Source of the DNA: Treponema berlinense
Lineage (GTDB): Bacteria; Spirochaetota; Spirochaetia; Treponematales; Treponemataceae
Assembly (NCBI RefSeq): GCF_900167025.1
Contig: NZ_FUXC01000009.1
Coordinates: 53,416 to 117,415 of the forward strand
Length of the DNA stretch: 64,000 bases
Direction: 5' to 3'
Each line of letters begins with the position of its first letter. The stretch's first letter is position 1. The notes below the pieces were generated by a model. It saw only the letters and a list, made by a program, of their open reading frames with translations, was not told where the DNA came from and did no database searches. Positions 37,331 through 46,747 of the stretch are shown here, piece by piece. Made by a program: the position numbers and the translations under genes.

Positions 37331-38098
37331 ATGAATTTAAAATTTATTTCTTGGAACGTTAACGGACTTCGTGCTGTTACCGGCAAAAATTTTTACGAGG
37401 ATTTTAATTCTTTGGATGCAGATTTTTTTTGTCTGCAGGAAACTAAGCTTCAGGAAGGGCAGATTCAAATGGATTTGCCGGGATATTTTCAATATTGGAA
37501 CTATGCTCAAAAAAAAGGCTATTCTGGAACGGCAATTTTTACAAAATACGAGCCGGTTTCGGTTTTTTACGGAATTGGAATTCCTGAGCACGACACCGAA
37601 GGCCGCGTAATCACTCTTGAATACAAGAATTTTTTTCTTGTGACGGTTTACACTCCAAATTCTCAAACCGAATTAAAACGCCTTGATTATCGCATGCGCT
37701 GGGAAGATGATTTTAAAAATTATCTTTTAAATCTTTCCCAAAAAAAAGGTGTAATTGTCTGCGGCGACCTGAATGTTGCCCACAAAGAAATCGATATAAA
37801 AAATCCGGCTTCCAATCGGCACAATGCCGGTTTTACCGACGAAGAGCGCTCAAAAATGACACAGCTTCTTGAGTCCGGCTTTACCGATTCGTTCAGATTT
37901 TTTTATCCTGATACAGCGAATGTTTACAGCTGGTGGTCGTATCGTTTTCATGCACGCGAAAAAAATGCAGGCTGGCGTATCGACTACTTTTTGGTGAGCA
38001 ATTCCCTAAAAGCTCAGATGAAAAGTTCTGCAATTCATACCGAAATTTTTGGTTCCGACCATTGTCCTGTCGAACTGGTCTGCGACTGCGAAATTTAA
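37331..38098 (+). CDS. xth: Exodeoxyribonuclease III / AP endonuclease
   Basis: The 255-residue enzyme cleaves DNA at abasic sites and degrades 3' ends. Motifs: KFISWNVNGLRAV, FFCLQETKLQEGQ (catalytic Glu), GDLNVAHKEIDIKNP (catalytic Asp/Asn), TYSW-type WRIDYFLVS, and GSDHCPVELVCD (catalytic Asp-His). TATAAT lies six bases before the ATG and there is no ribosome site, so a leaderless mRNA is predicted. It converges with the cNMP-domain gene with only two bases between them. Confidence 0.95.
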   Translation: MNLKFISWNVNGLRAVTGKNFYEDFNSLDADFFCLQETKLQEGQIQMDLPGYFQYWNYAQKKGYSGTAIFTKYEPVSVFYGIGIPEHDTEGRVITLEYKNFFLVTVYTPNSQTELKRLDYRMRWEDDFKNYLLNLSQKKGVIVCGDLNVAHKEIDIKNPASNRHNAGFTDEERSKMTQLLESGFTDSFRFFYPDTANVYSWWSYRFHAREKNAGWRIDYFLVSNSLKAQMKSSAIHTEIFGSDHCPVELVCDCEI

Positions 38099-38100
38099 AA

Positions 38101-39342
38101 TTACTGCCGGCTTGTTGTCCGTGTGTCTACGATTCGCTTCATGTCGGCAATGTTGTTTACAATAATATTGTTTTCAAAAACTTCGATTTTTCGAGAAGCC
38201 ATAAAACGGTTTATTTCGTCAGTTGTCTTTGCAATCGGAAGAGCCGCCCAATGCGCCACATCCTGGATTGTAACGTTAAATCTGCGCTGTTTTTCGTTTG
38301 GATTTACCGGTGGATTCATTTCGTCGAGCATGCAAAAAACATCCGCAACGCGCGCCTGTGTGTCTTGAATTACCAGAATCTTAAAGCGCCGCTTTTGGTC
38401 ATAAATGCGTTTGCAGAAAAGTTTTAAAATATTGAGCGCAATCTGCGGATTTCCGGTGATTAAAAGTTCAAAATTTGATTTATTGAATTCCAGGCACTGG
38501 ACGTTTCCAACGGCAAGACAGGTTGCTGAGCGCGGAGAATTGTCCAAAATCGCCATTTCGCCAAAAAATTCGCCAGGTTTTAAAATGTCCAGATTTTTGT
38601 TTTGACCGTTTACGCATTTTACAAGCTGGACTGTGCCTTTTTGAATCAGATAAAAACTTTCTCCAGGTTCAAATTCGCTTATGATAACTTGTCCAGAAGA
38701 ATATTTTTTTGCAAAACGGGCAAATGCCGGAAGTTCAAAAACTTTTAAGGATTTGTCGTTCAACGAAACATTTTCTGTTCCTTCGTCAAAAGCAAGGCTT
38801 TGCGATTGTTTTGCCCTTGCATCGGCTGTTACGAACATTTTTTTGACCGCGTTCTCGTCTGCTGAATTTGGATAGTATTTTAAATATCTTAGACAGACAT
38901 CTGCGCAGCTGCGCCATTTTTCGTCATGAAAAAAAGCCTGGGCTACGCCCAAAAGTCCGCTCTGACGGTTTATGTTTTGTCCTTTGTTTAGAATCTCTTC
39001 AATTTGAGTGTGAACTTTTCTCAGCTGGTTTGAAAAAACTCTGAGCATTTTTAAAATCAAAGTCTTGTTTGAAGAAAAAATCGTTTCAAATTCCTGAACT
39101 GTCAGCGAAAGACAAACCGAATCGATTAAAACCGTAGCTGTTTCTTCGCGCGGAAAATGACCCAATGCCGATTTTACACCAAAAAATTCACCGTTTTTTA
39201 TCTGTTCTGTAACAGGAAGATTTGTTTCTATGTCTGTTGTGGAAATTATTACGCAGCCTTTTTGCAAAATAAAAACCCTGTCGTCGCGGTCTCCTGCAAA
39301 ATAAATGATTGAACCTTTATTGTATTGCATCACTTTTGGCAT
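38101..39342 (-). CDS. Crp-like regulator with two cyclic-nucleotide-binding domains
   Basis: The 413-residue protein has two cNMP folds, about residues 1-115 and 205-320, and a C-terminal winged-helix-like region (about 350-400, QRRFNVTIQDVAHWAALP, TDEINRFMASRKIEV). The second domain keeps a phosphate-binding cassette (FGEMAILDNSPRSATC) and could bind a nucleotide. The first reads FGVKSALGHFPREETAT and lacks the Glu and Arg pattern, so it is probably silent. GGGAG precedes the ATG. The partner or targets are unknown. Confidence 0.85.
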   Translation of the reverse strand: MPKVMQYNKGSIIYFAGDRDDRVFILQKGCVIISTTDIETNLPVTEQIKNGEFFGVKSALGHFPREETATVLIDSVCLSLTVQEFETIFSSNKTLILKMLRVFSNQLRKVHTQIEEILNKGQNINRQSGLLGVAQAFFHDEKWRSCADVCLRYLKYYPNSADENAVKKMFVTADARAKQSQSLAFDEGTENVSLNDKSLKVFELPAFARFAKKYSSGQVIISEFEPGESFYLIQKGTVQLVKCVNGQNKNLDILKPGEFFGEMAILDNSPRSATCLAVGNVQCLEFNKSNFELLITGNPQIALNILKLFCKRIYDQKRRFKILVIQDTQARVADVFCMLDEMNPPVNPNEKQRRFNVTIQDVAHWAALPIAKTTDEINRFMASRKIEVFENNIIVNNIADMKRIVDTRTTSRQ

Positions 39343-39519
39343 AACTTTTCTCCCATAGAATACAGGTTTTATAATTCAATTATAATCCAAAATTATAATT
39401 AGTTCCTTAAGATTTAGCATATTTTGATGAAAAATTTAACTGATTAAATCATATTTTCAAAAAAAATCATTTGAGAGTGTTTAATTCTAAAACTTTTTGA
39501 TTTGTGCTATATTTGAAAA

Positions 39520-40398
39520 ATGATTGATTTACATAGTCACTCTTCTGCGTCTGACGGAATTCTTTCTCCGGCCGATTCTGCCAGATATGCTTTTGAAAAA
39601 AAACTTACGGTCTGGGCTTTGACCGACCATGACACGGTTGACGGCTTAAATGACGCTGCAAAGGTCTGTTTGGAAACCGGAGTGAATTTTATTCCTGGAA
39701 TCGAAATTACAGTTGCCTGGCCAGAAGGCGAATTTCATCTTTTGGGTTTGGGATTGCGCCGTAAAAGCGAAGAATTAAAAAATACCATTGAATATCTGAC
39801 GGAAGACCGCTTTAACCGGAATTCTGAGATTGTCAGAAAAATGAACGAAGACGGTTACGATTTTACTCTTGAAGAAATTCAGTCAAATTTTACTGCAAGC
39901 CAGATTGGACGTCCTCATTTTGCGGATTTTTTGGTAAAAAAAGGAATTGTCCGCAACCGTCAGGAAGCATTTGACCGTTTTTTAGGACACGGAAAAAAAT
40001 GGTATGTAAACCATACTGGCGAAAATCTTGAAACTGCGGTGGAAGCGATAAAAACGTCTGGCGGAATTCCTGTAATTGCCCATCCATGCTCGCTTTTTGT
40101 AGGAATCGCAAGGCTTGAGGAAGAACTTGAAAAAATCCATGCGGCAGGAGTTATGGGACTCGAAGCCTGGCATCCTGGAGCAAGAAAGAGCCATTGTTAC
40201 CGTCTTGAAGAAATTGCCAGAAAGCTTGGAATGTTTGTTACTGCTGGAAGTGATTTTCACGGAAAAGGTGTAAGGGCGGACAGGCATTTGGGCAGGATGT
40301 TTGATAATAAAAAAATTGATGACAGATTCTGGTTTGAAGAATTAAAGCCTGCTCTTGGCGAAGATTTTGATTTTAAAAATACTGAATGGGCAAAATGA
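39520..40398 (+). CDS. PHP-domain phosphoesterase (RNase AM/TrpH-like)
   Basis: The 292-residue protein has the metal-binding PHP motifs LHSHSSASDG, LTDHDTVDGL, GIEITVAW, a later IAHPCSLF and a final GSDFHG. The domain order fits YciV/TrpH proteins, which act as 5'-3' exoribonucleases or 3',5'-nucleotide bisphosphate phosphatases. TATATT lies six bases before the ATG with no ribosome site, another leaderless candidate. The 177 bases between it and the divergent cNMP gene are AT-rich. Confidence 0.9.
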   Translation: MIDLHSHSSASDGILSPADSARYAFEKKLTVWALTDHDTVDGLNDAAKVCLETGVNFIPGIEITVAWPEGEFHLLGLGLRRKSEELKNTIEYLTEDRFNRNSEIVRKMNEDGYDFTLEEIQSNFTASQIGRPHFADFLVKKGIVRNRQEAFDRFLGHGKKWYVNHTGENLETAVEAIKTSGGIPVIAHPCSLFVGIARLEEELEKIHAAGVMGLEAWHPGARKSHCYRLEEIARKLGMFVTAGSDFHGKGVRADRHLGRMFDNKKIDDRFWFEELKPALGEDFDFKNTEWAK

Positions 40399-40435
40399 AT
40401 TTTAGAGAATAGATTTTTATGAACGGAAAATTCTG

Positions 40436-40503
40436 CGCCGGATGCGTCGGGCGAAAGTTGCCGGAGGCAATGAGCGTGAGCGAACCCAGAGCAGCCGGTT
40501 TGA
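40436..40503 (+). repeat. Three-hairpin intergenic repeat, copy 8
   Basis: Contains TTGCC-GGA-GGCAA, TGA, GCG-TGA-GCG and then AACCC. The first hairpin is weak. It lies in the 228 bp gap between the PHP gene and yifB. Confidence 0.7.
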
Positions 40504-40626
40504 CGGAAATTTGCCGCCCAAAAGAATAAATTTTTGATTTTTTTTGTGAATTTTTTGTAAAATTTTTACTTTTACGGCCACTTATTATTATAGAAACTTT
40601 TTAAGAATTATTAAGGGGTCGGTTTT

Positions 40627-42195
40627 ATGAAAATTTTTTCTTTTTCGCCGTTTGGATATGAAGGCTCGCTTGTTGCCGTTGAGGTTGATTTAAGACGCGG
40701 AATTCCTGCTGTGGACGTTGTTGGTCTTGCGGACGGAGCTGTCAAGGAAAGCAGGGAGAGAATGCGCTCGGCAATCAGAAATTCCGGGTTTGAGTTTCCT
40801 TTGGAGCGGGTTTTAATCAGTTTGTCTCCGGCGGATTTGAAAAAAGAAGGCGCTGGTTTTGATTTGGCGCTTGCGCTGGCAGTTCTTGATGCTCAAAAAG
40901 GAAATCTTTCTGAAAAAAGTGTGCTTGTTATGGGCGAACTTGAGCTTTCGGGGCTTTTGCGTCCTGTCCGGGGCGTTCATGCTGCTGCCGGAACCGCAAA
41001 ATTGGCAGGAATTGATTATTGCATTGTAAGCTCGCAAAATGCCGGCGAAGCAAAGGAAGTTAGCGGAATGAAGGTTTTTGCGGCGGAAAATCTTGCAGAG
41101 GCGTTTGATGCGCTTTATAAACCGGAAATTTTTTGTGAAGGTAGTGAATTTTCTGAAGACCAGGGAGCGCCAAAAGGTTCGGTTTGGGTTGAAAATGTGC
41201 TTTTTCCTCCGGTTGATGAAGGTTTTGAGATGGCGGAAATTTGCGGACAAAGAAAACTGATCCGTGCTTTGCAGGTTGCTGCGGCCGGTGGACATAATTT
41301 GCTTGCTTTTGGACCTCCCGGCTGTGGAAAAACGCTTGCATTGCAGAAATTTCCGGGGCTTTTGCCTCTTTTGCCGCTGGAAGAATCCCAAAGCGTAACG
41401 AGAATTCACAGTTTGGCAGGACTTTTGCCGCCGTCCGTTTCGATAATGCGTAAAGGTGATTTTAGAATGCCGCACCAGACTGCAAGCATAGAGGGAATTT
41501 GCGGCGGTGGAGTGAGTTGCCGGCCGGGAGAAATTTCTTTGGCGCACAATGGAGTTCTTTTTCTGGATGAGGCGGCGGAGTTTAGGACGAGTGTTTTGCA
41601 GATGCTTCGCGTTCCTCTCGAAACAGGGACAGTTACTTTGAGCCGGGCAGGGCGCAGCACGGTCTATCCGGCGAATTTTCAGCTTTTGATGGCGGCAAAT
41701 CCCTGTCCATGCGGAAATTACGGAGTTGAAGGAAAAATCTGTCTTTGCAGCGCGCGTTCTGTAGAAATGTACTGGAGAAAATTTAGCGGACCTCTTTTGG
41801 ACAGAGTTGATTTGAGGGTTTGTGTTTCGGCGGTTGAAAAGGAAAAAGAGCGGAATAATGGCGGTGAAGAAAATAAAGATTTTTCGACCGGGGCTTTGCG
41901 CAAAAAAATTGCAGTGGCGGTAAAAAAACAGCGGGAGCGTGGCGTGAAAAATTCGAGGCTTAGTCCGCAGCAGATTTCCGAATTTTGCGTTTTGGACGGA
42001 GAAATGGAAAATTTTCTGGAAAATCAGCGCAAAAAAAACAGCTTGTCGCAAAGAGGAGTGAGCGCGTGCTTAAAAATTGCAAGGACGATTGCCGATATGG
42101 AAAATCATTTGCGGATTGAATTTTCTGACTTAAGAGAAGCTGTCGAATTGAGAGGAAACAGCGGGCCTTTGGAATTTGTTTTGCCGGGAGAATAG
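40627..42195 (+). CDS. YifB/ComM-family AAA+ Mg-chelatase-like ATPase
   Basis: The 522-residue protein has the Lon-protease-like N-terminal domain (VDLRRGIPAVDVVGLADGAVKE in pieces) and a Mg-chelatase AAA+ domain with Walker A GPPGCGKT, LFLDEAAEFR (Walker B), and a four-Cys insertion (NPCPCGNYG, CLCS). The C-terminal domain has RKKNSLSQRGVSACLKIART. In other bacteria ComM is a hexameric helicase that promotes branch migration during natural transformation. An AAGGGG site precedes the ATG. No competence genes are adjacent. Confidence 0.93.
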   Translation: MKIFSFSPFGYEGSLVAVEVDLRRGIPAVDVVGLADGAVKESRERMRSAIRNSGFEFPLERVLISLSPADLKKEGAGFDLALALAVLDAQKGNLSEKSVLVMGELELSGLLRPVRGVHAAAGTAKLAGIDYCIVSSQNAGEAKEVSGMKVFAAENLAEAFDALYKPEIFCEGSEFSEDQGAPKGSVWVENVLFPPVDEGFEMAEICGQRKLIRALQVAAAGGHNLLAFGPPGCGKTLALQKFPGLLPLLPLEESQSVTRIHSLAGLLPPSVSIMRKGDFRMPHQTASIEGICGGGVSCRPGEISLAHNGVLFLDEAAEFRTSVLQMLRVPLETGTVTLSRAGRSTVYPANFQLLMAANPCPCGNYGVEGKICLCSARSVEMYWRKFSGPLLDRVDLRVCVSAVEKEKERNNGGEENKDFSTGALRKKIAVAVKKQRERGVKNSRLSPQQISEFCVLDGEMENFLENQRKKNSLSQRGVSACLKIARTIADMENHLRIEFSDLREAVELRGNSGPLEFVLPGE

Positions 42196-42244
42196 CTTGA
42201 TTTTGCAGACGGAAAAGCCGTTTAAAAAAGCGTCCGAAGTAAAA

Positions 42245-42280
42245 AAAAGAACCTGCTTAAAAAAAACAGATTCTTTTTAT
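42245..42280. terminator. Possible bidirectional terminator between yifB and tRNA-Leu
   Basis: Arms AAAAGAACCTG and CAGATTCTTTT pair with one mismatch. A-rich and T-rich tails lie on either side. Confidence 0.55.
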
Positions 42281-42362
42281 ACCGAAGAAGGGACTTGAAC
42301 CCTTACACAGTCGCCTGCAAAAGATTTTGAGTCTTTCGTGTCTACCATTCCACCACTTCGGC
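42281..42362 (-). tRNA. tRNA-Leu (anticodon CAA)
   Basis: On the minus strand: acceptor GCCGAAG / CTTCGG(C) pairing, D arm region GTGGAATGGTAGACAC, anticodon stem AAAGA/TCTTT with loop CTCAAAA (anticodon CAA, reading TTG), a long type-II variable arm (TGCAGGCGACTGTG), and T loop GTTCAAG. Its length of 82 and long variable arm fit tRNA-Leu. Confidence 0.93.
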
Positions 42363-42447
42363 AAATGCAGATACTATTATATCAGAAAAAAATATTTTTT
42401 TGCAACACTATAATGCGATTTTTTTGTATAATTGACCCGGAATAACA

Positions 42448-44430
42448 ATGAATAAAGATTATATTGGCTGCGAACCGGAAAAAGTTTTAAAGGAAGTTTT
42501 TGGTTACGATTCGTTCAGGCTTTTACAGCGGAAAATAATTTCCAATGTGCTTAATAAAAAAGATACTCTTGCAATTATGCCGACCGGCGGAGGAAAATCC
42601 CTCTGTTACCAGATTCCTGCCTTGATTTTTGACGGAATCACTGTCGTTGTGTCGCCTCTTATCTCTCTTATGCAGGATCAGGTGGACAGTTTGTTGGCTT
42701 CTGGAGTAAATGCGGTTTTTTTGAACAGCACTCTTGACTGGGATAAATATCTTGAATCGATGAATTCGATTCGTCGCGGAGAAACAAAAATTCTTTATGT
42801 CTCGCCGGAAGGCTTGAGTTCTCCAAAAATCCAGGATTTGCTTCACGACAGCCGCGTAAAAGTCAGCTGCATTACGATTGACGAGGCGCATTGTGTTTCT
42901 GAGTGGGGACACGACTTTAGACCGGAATTCCTTGAAATTTCTGCTGTAAGAAAACAGTTTTCTAATGCGGTTTGCCTTGCACTCACTGCGACCGCTACGG
43001 CTCAGGTTCGGGCGGATATTATTCAAAACCTTGCGTTAAAAGAACCGGAAGTTGAAATTTCGAGTTTTGACAGGGCGAATATTTTTTTGTCGGTTGCCAG
43101 AAAAAATGATGCTGTGAGTCAGGTTGTTGATTGTATTCGCAGGCATTGGGACGAAAGCGGAATAATCTACTGTTTTAGCCGCAAGCAGGTTGACTCTCTT
43201 ACGCAGGTTCTTTTAAACCTTGGATATTCGGCTCTAAATTATCATGCCGGGCTTTCTGACGAGGAGCGAAAAAATCATCAGAACCAGTTTATCCGCGATC
43301 AGGTGCAGATTATGGTGGCAACTTTGGCTTTTGGAATGGGAATTGACAAGCCGAACGTGCGTTTTGTAATTCACTATGACTTGCCAAAGTCTCTTGAACA
43401 GTATTATCAGGAAATTGGACGTGCTGGACGGGACGGACTTCCGAGCGAAGCGCTTTTGCTTTATTCCGGGGCTGATATTTTTAAAATAAGGCATTTTTTT
43501 ACGGATGCCGCCGACCCTCAGAAATCAGAAAATCTCTTGCAGTCGATGACGGATTATGCCTCGGCACGTGAATGCCGCCGAAAAAAACTTTTGGCGTATT
43601 TTGGCGAATCTTATGACAATGAAAAAGAAAAAAACGCCCACTGCTGCGACATCTGCTCAAAAGGCCCAGCCGTTCTTTCTGATATGACGATTCCCTGCCA
43701 GAAATTTATGAGTTGTATAATCCGCACAAATTCGCATTTTGGAGCGGCATATATTGCTGATGTTCTTTTGGGTTCTAGAAATAAAAAAATTCTCGACAAT
43801 TCGCACAATATGATTTCGACATGGGGAATCGGCCGGGAACTTGATAAAGCCCAGTGGATGGAACTGGCTTCTCTTTTAATCGAAAAAAATTATCTTGTAA
43901 AAACCGGAGATTACGGCATTTTGATGCTCACAAAAGAAGGTCTTGGCGTGCTAAAAAACCGGGATAAAATTCTTCTTCCGTTCGAAAATGCCTTGCCGTC
44001 TGAAAAATCTCTCAAGGCTACGGGAACTTTTGTTCCGAAAAACCGGGCGGGCACAGGTTCTTCCGGCGGACTTCTTTTTCCAAAGCCTTCTGGAAAAAAC
44101 GGAAAATCAAAAAAATCTTCTCTTCGGGCGGATTTTGTTCTTCTCAAAAAAACGGAAAATTCTTCTTTTGAGGGGAATGTGGAAAATTCTCAAAAAAAAT
44201 CGCCCGACCAAAATACGCTTCTTATGATTTCCGGCTTAAAAAAATGGCGGAAAAACAAGGCTGAAGAGATGAATGTTCCTCCATATGTAATTTTTGGCGA
44301 CAAGACTTTGCACGAGCTTGCGGCAAAAAAGCCAAAGTCAATGGATGAACTTTTGGACTGCTACGGAATCGGAGAAAACAAGGCGGCAAAATTCGGAAAG
44401 GAAATTTTGGAGCAGATTCAAAAGTTTTAA
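42448..44430 (+). CDS. recQ: RecQ-family ATP-dependent DNA helicase
   Basis: The 660-residue protein unwinds DNA 3' to 5' in recombination and fork repair. Motifs: MPTGGGKSLCYQIPAL (Walker A), VVSPLISLMQDQVD, TIDEAHCVSEWGHDFRP (DEAH), ALTATAT, IYCFSRKQVD, YHAGLSDEER, FGMGIDKPNVRFVIHYD and QEIGRAGRDG. The zinc-binding domain is CRRKKLL...CCDIC. An HRDC domain ends the protein (about residues 585-660). Between them lies a Ser/Lys-rich linker. TATAAT lies 15 bases before the ATG, giving a short leader. Confidence 0.95.
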   Translation: MNKDYIGCEPEKVLKEVFGYDSFRLLQRKIISNVLNKKDTLAIMPTGGGKSLCYQIPALIFDGITVVVSPLISLMQDQVDSLLASGVNAVFLNSTLDWDKYLESMNSIRRGETKILYVSPEGLSSPKIQDLLHDSRVKVSCITIDEAHCVSEWGHDFRPEFLEISAVRKQFSNAVCLALTATATAQVRADIIQNLALKEPEVEISSFDRANIFLSVARKNDAVSQVVDCIRRHWDESGIIYCFSRKQVDSLTQVLLNLGYSALNYHAGLSDEERKNHQNQFIRDQVQIMVATLAFGMGIDKPNVRFVIHYDLPKSLEQYYQEIGRAGRDGLPSEALLLYSGADIFKIRHFFTDAADPQKSENLLQSMTDYASARECRRKKLLAYFGESYDNEKEKNAHCCDICSKGPAVLSDMTIPCQKFMSCIIRTNSHFGAAYIADVLLGSRNKKILDNSHNMISTWGIGRELDKAQWMELASLLIEKNYLVKTGDYGILMLTKEGLGVLKNRDKILLPFENALPSEKSLKATGTFVPKNRAGTGSSGGLLFPKPSGKNGKSKKSSLRADFVLLKKTENSSFEGNVENSQKKSPDQNTLLMISGLKKWRKNKAEEMNVPPYVIFGDKTLHELAAKKPKSMDELLDCYGIGENKAAKFGKEILEQIQKF

Positions 44431-44437
44431 AATTAAA

Positions 44438-44480
44438 AAAGCCACGCTTAGAAAAATGTCTTTCCGACGTGGCTTTTATC
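44438..44480. terminator. Terminator between recQ and the DUF1015 gene
   Basis: Arms AAAAGCCACG and CGTGGCTTTT flank a 21-base loop. It lies between convergent genes and can serve both strands. Confidence 0.88.
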
Positions 44481-44507
44481 GGTTTTGTGCAGAATTGGAA
44501 TTAAAAA

Positions 44508-45824
44508 CTAAAAAAGTCTTCTCGCTTCAACATAAAATCTTTTTTCGCTTGCTTCGCCCATGCTGAATGATTTTCGAGGAAGCGGACCTCTGCCGTTGAT
44601 TGTCGCAAAAAAGCAGTCTTTTGCAATCGGAGGCAGCAAAATTCCTGTATTGCCTTCGGTTTTTCCGAGTCCGACAGTTTCGTCGCTTCCGTGGATATAA
44701 TCAATCTGCGTTTTTTGAGCCTTATTTTCGGTCATGAAATCGTCGATTACAGGCTGAAGAGCGGCGATTGCCAGATCTTTGACCGGAGTTTCGAGCATTT
44801 TGAACGAAGTTTTTCCATTCTTGGTAAAGATAAATCCGTACCGTGCGCCGTCTGCGCTCCTGGAAGCAACTTCTTTTTCAAGTTCAGATTCATTTTTCAA
44901 TCCGCAGATTTTTCCGCCAAGTTTTTGTGCAACGGTCAAAATGAGCTTTTCGCTGTCAATTCCAAACAAGACACGGTGAATCGGTTCAAAAGTCAGTCCT
45001 TCGTCATAAATGTTTACGATTTCGACAAGGGCATAGCGTACCGGAGAATCTGCAGGAAGACGGGATTTGTTTTCTTCCCAGACGGCTTTTGCTGTTGCAA
45101 GGGAGTGGTTTCCGTCGCCAACCGCAAAAAGGAAGGTGTTTCCGTCAGAATCTGTTCCGGCTTTTGCCAAATCAGAGAGCGCGCTTTCGAGCAGTTTTTC
45201 AGCGTCGCTTCCTTTTACCGCCCAGCCTGTAATATGGCCAGAATTTTGCATCAAATCGCCGTCATAAACCGGCATCTGCTTTTTTGCAAGGTTTCCGGCT
45301 CCTCCGACAAGTTCATCATTCGGGTCGTTTGCAAGGAGCATGATATGCGGAAGCTCAAGTTTTGCGCCGTTTCTGATTTTCATTCTTGGCGGAATTCTTT
45401 CAGGAACAGTTGCTTCTGTTGCGCGAATCAAGGCTTTTGAGCCAGGTTTCCATTCGTAACTGTCCAAATCGACGCACATAACCAGACCTTTTCTTGTGCG
45501 GCCGTAGGCAGTTTTTCTTTCAATGTAGACACATTCTTCCTGAGGAGAATCAAAAACGCCTTTTTCGAGATATTCATCCATTGCAGACTGAATTTTATGG
45601 ATGCGTTCATTTTTTGCATCTTCGTCCGACTTGTCCAGATAAACTTCCGGAAAAATCAAGTTGAGCGACGACGGCTTTTCGCCGGCAATTTTTTTTGCGT
45701 TTTCCCAATATTCGCGGTCTTGAGTGTATTGGTCGCAGGCAATAACCGACCATGTTTTCAAATCAATGTTTTTTGGCAAAAGAATCTGCGGAATAGCAGT
45801 TCCAAATTTTTCAAAAGTTTTCAT
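44508..45824 (-). CDS. DUF1015-family protein
   Basis: The 438-residue soluble protein has the pattern of DUF1015: IPQILLPKNIDLKTWSVIACDQYTQD at the start (in pieces), the central FAVGDGNHSLATAKAVW, and YIHGSDETVGLGKTEGNTGI near the end. The DGNHS motif suggests a nucleotide- or phosphate-handling site, but no reaction is established to my knowledge. TAGAAT lies six bases before the ATG with no ribosome site. The next upstream region is a repeat-rich, gene-poor stretch. Confidence 0.88.
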   Translation of the reverse strand: MKTFEKFGTAIPQILLPKNIDLKTWSVIACDQYTQDREYWENAKKIAGEKPSSLNLIFPEVYLDKSDEDAKNERIHKIQSAMDEYLEKGVFDSPQEECVYIERKTAYGRTRKGLVMCVDLDSYEWKPGSKALIRATEATVPERIPPRMKIRNGAKLELPHIMLLANDPNDELVGGAGNLAKKQMPVYDGDLMQNSGHITGWAVKGSDAEKLLESALSDLAKAGTDSDGNTFLFAVGDGNHSLATAKAVWEENKSRLPADSPVRYALVEIVNIYDEGLTFEPIHRVLFGIDSEKLILTVAQKLGGKICGLKNESELEKEVASRSADGARYGFIFTKNGKTSFKMLETPVKDLAIAALQPVIDDFMTENKAQKTQIDYIHGSDETVGLGKTEGNTGILLPPIAKDCFFATINGRGPLPRKSFSMGEASEKRFYVEARRLF

Positions 45825-45839
45825 TGTTTTATTCTAGCG

Positions 45840-46340
45840 AATTTTTCCCGTGTTGGGAATTCTTTGACGTCCTTGTCAAGCAACAAGCTTTGCTTCTTGC
45901 GGTTCTATGTCTTTTACCGCCGTCCTTGTCAATTTTGGTATTCGGGCGTTTCCTGACTTTTTTTACTTTTGTTTTGCCTTTGTCGTTTTAATTTTTTTTT
46001 GGGAAAAAAGATTTTTTTCTGAAAGAATATGTCAGGCCGGGTCTTCCGCGGCTGCGGCGTCTTGCGCGCCTTCGACCAGACGCAGGCGTCTGTTTTCGCT
46101 TCGCTCACCGCTACACCCCCTAACGCTTCCTAAAAAGAAAATATCGGCCATAATTTTGTCATTGCCGTACTTAAAACCATCTGTCATTGTCGGACTTGAT
46201 TCGACAATCACGTGTAATAGATTCCCTTGTCAAGCAAGAGAATGACAATCTGTTAAAAAAAACAGCCCCTGCTAAAAGCAGAAGCCACATCTTCCTTTAT
46301 GGAAAATTCCGATTTTCTGTGCTATATTCAAAACAGGAGG
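45840..46340. other. Gene-poor repeat-rich stretch at the edge of a variable patch
   Basis: This 500-base gap holds no convincing gene. It contains a stem GCAACAAGC-TTT-GCTTCTTGC with one mismatch near 45882, a GC-rich block near 46030-46110, and a short inverted motif GTCATTGTCGGA / TTCGACAATC near 46185. The sequence at 46094-46142 (CGCTCACCGCTACA... CTTCCTAAAAAGAAAATA) recurs at 46610-46652. Confidence 0.6.
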
Positions 46341-46346
46341 CGAAAT

Positions 46347-46565
46347 ATGACTCTTGTGATAAAAAACGCGGACAACAAACTTGTGGAAATGATAGACGCG
46401 ATAAACAAGATGAGCAAAAAAGTTTATTCCTATGTAAAAGAAGATGAATATCCGGCAGAACTTGTGGAATCAATCAAATCAGGAGAAAAAGAGTACAACG
46501 CCGCTGTCAAAGACGGCACGCTAAAAACCTACGCCACCGCACAGGAAGCGTTCGCCGATTTATGA
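46347..46565 (+). CDS. Small antitoxin-like protein
   Basis: The 72-residue protein starts at the ATG at 46347 behind an AGGAGG; the frame extends upstream without support. It is mostly helical and acidic (NADNKLVEMIDAINKMSKKV, ELVESIKSGEKEYNAAVKDG). Size, composition and the following gene, whose start overlaps its stop (ATGA), fit the antitoxin of a RelBE/YafQ-type system. The toxin beside it is truncated, so this may be an orphan. Confidence 0.65.
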   Translation: MTLVIKNADNKLVEMIDAINKMSKKVYSYVKEDEYPAELVESIKSGEKEYNAAVKDGTLKTYATAQEAFADL

Positions 46566-46642
46566 AATACAAAATTTATTTTACACCGGCATTCAAAAAA
46601 GACGCAAAATCGCTCACCGCTACAATCCCTAACGCTTCCTAA
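46562..46642 (+). pseudogene. Truncated RelE/YafQ-type toxin fragment
   Basis: The first 16 codons read MKYKIYFTPAFKKDAK, a normal beginning for a RelE/YafQ-type toxin. The frame then enters sequence shared with 46094-46142 (CGCTCACCGCTACA...) and stops after ten more codons. About 60-70 residues expected of the toxin are missing. A deletion or replacement at the repeat is the likely cause. Confidence 0.65.
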
Positions 46643-46650
46643 AAAGAAAA

Positions 46651-46685
46651 TAAAAAAGCAGCTTCCACCGTAAAGCAGAAGCTGC
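46651..46685 (-). terminator. Terminator for the gene at 46748-47440
   Basis: On the minus strand GCAGCTTC / GAAGCTGC (eight-base stem, 12-base loop) is followed by T6. It lies 60 bases beyond the stop of the gene. Confidence 0.75.
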
Positions 46686-46747
46686 CTGAAAAAGCACAAC
46701 ACACAATAAAAATCACGCATTATTCATTGCGCATTGCAAATAAAATC

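Noticed and set aside
40813..42051. 412-codon minus-strand frame inside yifB
   Set aside because: Antisense shadow; the plus strand has all YifB motifs.
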